Assembly (NCBI GenBank): GCA_031425695.1
Contig: JANPJV010000064.1
Span: 1 to 7,949 of the forward strand
Source: JANPJV01 sp031425695
GTDB lineage: Bacteria; Pseudomonadota; Gammaproteobacteria; Xanthomonadales; SZUA-5
Direction of reading: 5' to 3'
Length of the DNA stretch: 7,949 nucleotides
In this document: in pieces, positions 6,003-7,949 of the stretch
Layout of the letters: every line of letters starts with the position of its first letter
How positions within the stretch are numbered: the first letter of the stretch is position 1
Translations under genes and position numbers: made by a program
The notes under the pieces: generated by a model
What the model was told of the DNA's origin: nothing
Database searches by the model: none
The model's input: only the letters and a program-made list of their open reading frames with translations

Positions 6003-6839
6003 TTAGCCAGCGCTGTACCTGGCCGGCGGCGACTGTTCGCTCACCGGAATCCGCCATATGCCATGGTGGCCGCGCTCGTTGATCTCGTCGCCGAGTTCGA
6101 GGCCAGCCTCGAGCGTGTTGCTGGGCGTCTCGCGGGCCTTGCAGCTGTCGACTTCGTTGCCGGTGCAGATCCACGCACTGCCAGCGATGCCGATGATCTC
6201 GATGCTGTACGGGTCGAAGCCGGTCAGGTAGTGGCCCATGAAGCGATGCTTCTCGTCCCAGGGCGCCGAGGCCTGGATGCGGGTGTGGAAGTTGCCCGCG
6301 AGAATCAGGGCCCGCGCCTTCGGTGTGGCCTCGAGCGCTGCCGTGATGGTTTCGGCCATGCGCTGGTCGCGGACGGCGCCACCCAAGCCGGCGTCCTGTG
6401 GAACGTCGAACGCGAGCACCTGGATGTCACGTTTCAGGTCGAGCACGCGCAAGCTTTCGACCAGCTCGAACATGGCCACGCTGCTGCGGCCGTCCTGATA
6501 GTCGCGTTGCCAGAAGGGATCAGCCAGCAGCTTCTTGCGATCGTCCGTGGTCCCGGCGCTGGCGAGGAATTGCTGCAACGGACGTTGCAGGGTGGCCGGC
6601 AGTTCCAGGCCGATGATGAGTGGCCGCTCCGCAACTGCCATGCGGGAAGCCAGGCTCGCGACGATCGCCGGCGTCTGCGCGGTTCCGTGAATCTCACCGA
6701 CGAGCAGAACGCGATGCGGCTCGACGCGGCTCAAGAGCTCGGCAAAGGCGCTCTCGTCAGGCAGTGGCGTCTCACTCCAGCACGGAGCAGACAAGACCAG
6801 GGTCGCGAGCAGGGCGGGCCAGCGGTTGGAAATCAGCAT
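6003..6839 (-). CDS. Exported Tiki/TraB/EreA/ChaN-like GX2H protein
   Basis: The 278-residue protein begins with a typical secretion signal (basic start, hydrophobic LLATLVL, then SAPCWS), with cleavage probably near residue 22. The mature part has the signature of the Tiki / TraB / erythromycin-esterase / ChaN fold: two GX2H motifs, GEIH (48-51) and GNFH (182-185), plus conserved-looking E79 (IIGLELP). Superfamily members are metal-dependent hydrolases or haem-binding proteins; ChaN is the closest in size and localisation. The substrate cannot be deduced. C20 is preceded by proline, so a lipoprotein signal is unlikely. Four extended segments, two repeating VLLVGE/LILAGN logic, support an alpha/beta core. 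The start at 6839 is chosen because the signal peptide begins there; longer upstream frames are arginine-rich and implausible. The ribosome binding site is weak. It is divergent from the next gene. Confidence 0.75.
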   Translation of the reverse strand: MLISNRWPALLATLVLSAPCWSETPLPDESAFAELLSRVEPHRVLLVGEIHGTAQTPAIVASLASRMAVAERPLIIGLELPATLQRPLQQFLASAGTTDDRKKLLADPFWQRDYQDGRSSVAMFELVESLRVLDLKRDIQVLAFDVPQDAGLGGAVRDQRMAETITAALEATPKARALILAGNFHTRIQASAPWDEKHRFMGHYLTGFDPYSIEIIGIAGSAWICTGNEVDSCKARETPSNTLEAGLELGDEINERGHHGIWRIPVSEQSPPARYSAG

Positions 6840-6976
6840 TTTGCGTACTCGAAGGTCATCGGAAGAGGAGCGACTGTAAAGGATACGCGCGAGTTCCATC
6901 CGCGCGCCTGACATGGGTACTGCCGGCTGGCTCGCGACACCGTAGACTCGGGAGCGTGTCATCACCAGGATTCGAC
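6840..6976. other. Divergent intergenic region
   Basis: This 137-base gap separates two divergent genes and must carry both promoters. I found only weak candidates: TAGACT (6944-6949) as a plus-strand -10, and TATCCT on the minus strand near 6880 as a -10 for the exported protein, neither with a good -35 box. CGCGC/GCGCG segments around 6885-6906 can form a small hairpin. Nothing here can be called firmly. Confidence 0.3.
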
Positions 6977-7579
6977 ATGAAGCTGGATGCGTTGCGGGCG
7001 ATGGTTCGGGAACTAGCCCAGCGCCGGCAATCGGCCTGGATGTCTTCATACGACTCGGCGCTGGCGGCAGTCACTGCAGATCAGCGCGCCAAAGGAAAGC
7101 TGCACACGGCCGCGACCGCTGAAGCCTATGCCAAGTGTGCCCAGACCGTACTGCGTGACGTCGGCGGAGAACTGGCGGGAAACATGGTCGAGCGGCTCGA
7201 GGCGGAGGGAAAGGGCGCACTCAACGAGCGCGAAGCGATTGGAGAGTTTGCCGCGGCCATGAAATTCGGCCGCGACCGTCTGGCATCCAAGTTGCTCAAG
7301 TCGATCGAAGGCCTCGGATTGGCGAGCGGGGAGGGCACCGACGGCCTCGCGGAGTTCAAGAACACGCAGTCGTACGAGCCCGGCGAAAGCAAGCTCAAGA
7401 CGTTCTTCTCCGGGCATCCGATGTCCCGTGGCGGCAAACCGCTGGCGGAATGGAAGCCGAGCGTCGCTGTCCGCGAGCGTGCCCCGCAGGCCCCGACACG
7501 CGTGTGGTTCGTCGCGCTGATCGTCGGCATCGGCATCGTGCTCGGGACCGCGATCTGGCTCTTTGCGGAACTTTACTGA
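6977..7579 (+). CDS. Uncharacterised tail-anchored membrane protein
   Basis: I do not recognise this 200-residue protein. Residues 1-115 are alanine- and charge-rich and look wholly helical, with amphipathic stretches (for example VRELAQRRQSA and LASKLLKSIEGLG). A flexible glycine/proline-rich stretch follows (about 116-175), and then a single membrane span, VWFVALIVGIGIVLGTAIWLF (176-196), leaves only about four residues beyond it. There is no signal peptide, so the predicted topology is a cytoplasmic domain anchored by its tail. One cysteine (C54) is present. The start at 6977 has AGGA at 6967-6970, six bases upstream; the frame remains open further left but that part is the antisense of the neighbouring gene. 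Codon use is like the neighbours. The divergent pairing with an exported GX2H protein is the only context clue. Confidence 0.8.
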   Translation: MKLDALRAMVRELAQRRQSAWMSSYDSALAAVTADQRAKGKLHTAATAEAYAKCAQTVLRDVGGELAGNMVERLEAEGKGALNEREAIGEFAAAMKFGRDRLASKLLKSIEGLGLASGEGTDGLAEFKNTQSYEPGESKLKTFFSGHPMSRGGKPLAEWKPSVAVRERAPQAPTRVWFVALIVGIGIVLGTAIWLFAELY

Positions 7580-7843
7580 TTCATGACATTGGGTCGCGCA
7601 CGCACTTCACGTAAATTCGGACGGTCGAATACGTCTACATATCAAACACTTGCGGGACATAGTTAAAGTAGCCGAGGTGCAGCTGGTTAAGCTTTGCTCA
7701 CGACTTGCTAGGTTTTAGTCAGATTCAATTCGCGAATCCGTAACCCAAAAGTGGCATTCTTGGCGATGCGATCGGTGCGGGATGATGGCCTGCCCGAGCG
7801 CCTCCGCCATTTTTCAGCACTCCCCAGCGGATGACGTCACAAG
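7580..7843. other. AT-rich non-coding stretch
   Basis: Bases 7621-7740 are about 46% GC (55 of 120), far below the surrounding genes. No gene is convincing. ATTCGCGAAT (7728-7737) is a perfect 10-bp palindrome. A weak plus-strand promoter candidate is TTGGGT (7589-7594), 17 bases, TAAATT (7612-7617). GGCGATG occurs at about 7764 and again at about 7903, beyond the terminator. The stretch ends in the terminator at 7844, so it may belong to a short transcript. Confidence 0.4.
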
Positions 7844-7875
7844 CCGCGACGGCGCGAGTCGTCGCGGTTTTTTTT
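7844..7875 (+). terminator. Strong intrinsic terminator
   Basis: CCGCGACG (7844-7851) pairs perfectly with CGTCGCGG (7860-7867) around an 8-base loop, and eight T residues follow at once (7868-7875). This is a textbook rho-independent terminator for plus-strand transcription. The nearest plus-strand gene ends 264 bases upstream, which is unusually far, so it may end a small RNA or attenuate a gene beyond the window. Bases 7876-7949 after it show nothing I can name. Confidence 0.88.
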
Positions 7876-7949
7876 GACCTGGCGAAGGGCGCTGAGCCTA
7901 TCTGGCGATGGTAGCGTGGCACTGAGCGCGCGCAACGTTGCTTGGTGCC

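Noticed and set aside
5970..6911. A 313-codon plus-strand frame
   Set aside because: It is the antisense of the exported GX2H protein, which has a signal peptide and fold motifs on the minus strand.
7725..7922. A 65-codon minus-strand frame at the right end
   Set aside because: It runs through the strong terminator hairpin, has no ribosome binding site and no recognisable sequence.

Overview
The window is high-GC, densely coded proteobacterial chromosome. The best evidence for lineage is gene order: uvrC, then pgsA, then a tRNA-Gly(GCC) / tRNA-Cys(GCA) / tRNA-Leu(UAA) cluster. This is the order of E. coli uvrC-pgsA-glyW-cysT-leuZ, so I infer a gammaproteobacterium. The GC content and the GTAGCCCGGGTAAG-type palindromic repeats would fit the Xanthomonadales/Lysobacterales, but that finer placement is inference.

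Layout. Bases 1-227 hold two copies of a 36-bp hairpin repeat, then a run of AACCCAC boxes, and no gene. Bases 228-2735 hold uvrC (nucleotide excision repair nuclease) and, six bases later, pgsA (phosphatidylglycerophosphate synthase). Bases 2736-2943 hold one diverged palindromic repeat and a clear sigma-70-type promoter. Bases 2944-3359 are the three tRNA genes. Bases 3404-4142 carry, on the minus strand, a FitAB-type VapBC toxin-antitoxin pair with its own promoter; a perfect 8-bp inverted repeat brackets the -10 box, as expected for an autoregulated RHH antitoxin. Bases 4407-5669 encode a multi-spanning protein of the putative Na+/H+ antiporter family. Bases 5738-5995 are three tandem palindromic units lying exactly between two convergent genes. 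Bases 6003-6839 (minus) encode an exported protein with the paired GX2H motifs of the Tiki/TraB/EreA/ChaN fold. Divergent to it, 6977-7579 encodes an unrecognised 200-residue protein with a single C-terminal membrane anchor. Bases 7580-7949 have no convincing gene: an unusually AT-rich stretch is followed by a strong intrinsic terminator, which hints at a small RNA or at the leader of a gene beyond the window.

The first half is conserved housekeeping DNA. The accessory character begins right after tRNA-Leu with the toxin-antitoxin module. I see no integrase, transposase, CRISPR array or recognisable defence operon. The items most deserving a second look are the toxin-antitoxin operator arrangement, the untied terminator and AT-rich stretch at the right end, the exported GX2H protein with its divergent tail-anchored neighbour, and the asymmetric conservation of the palindromic repeat array.
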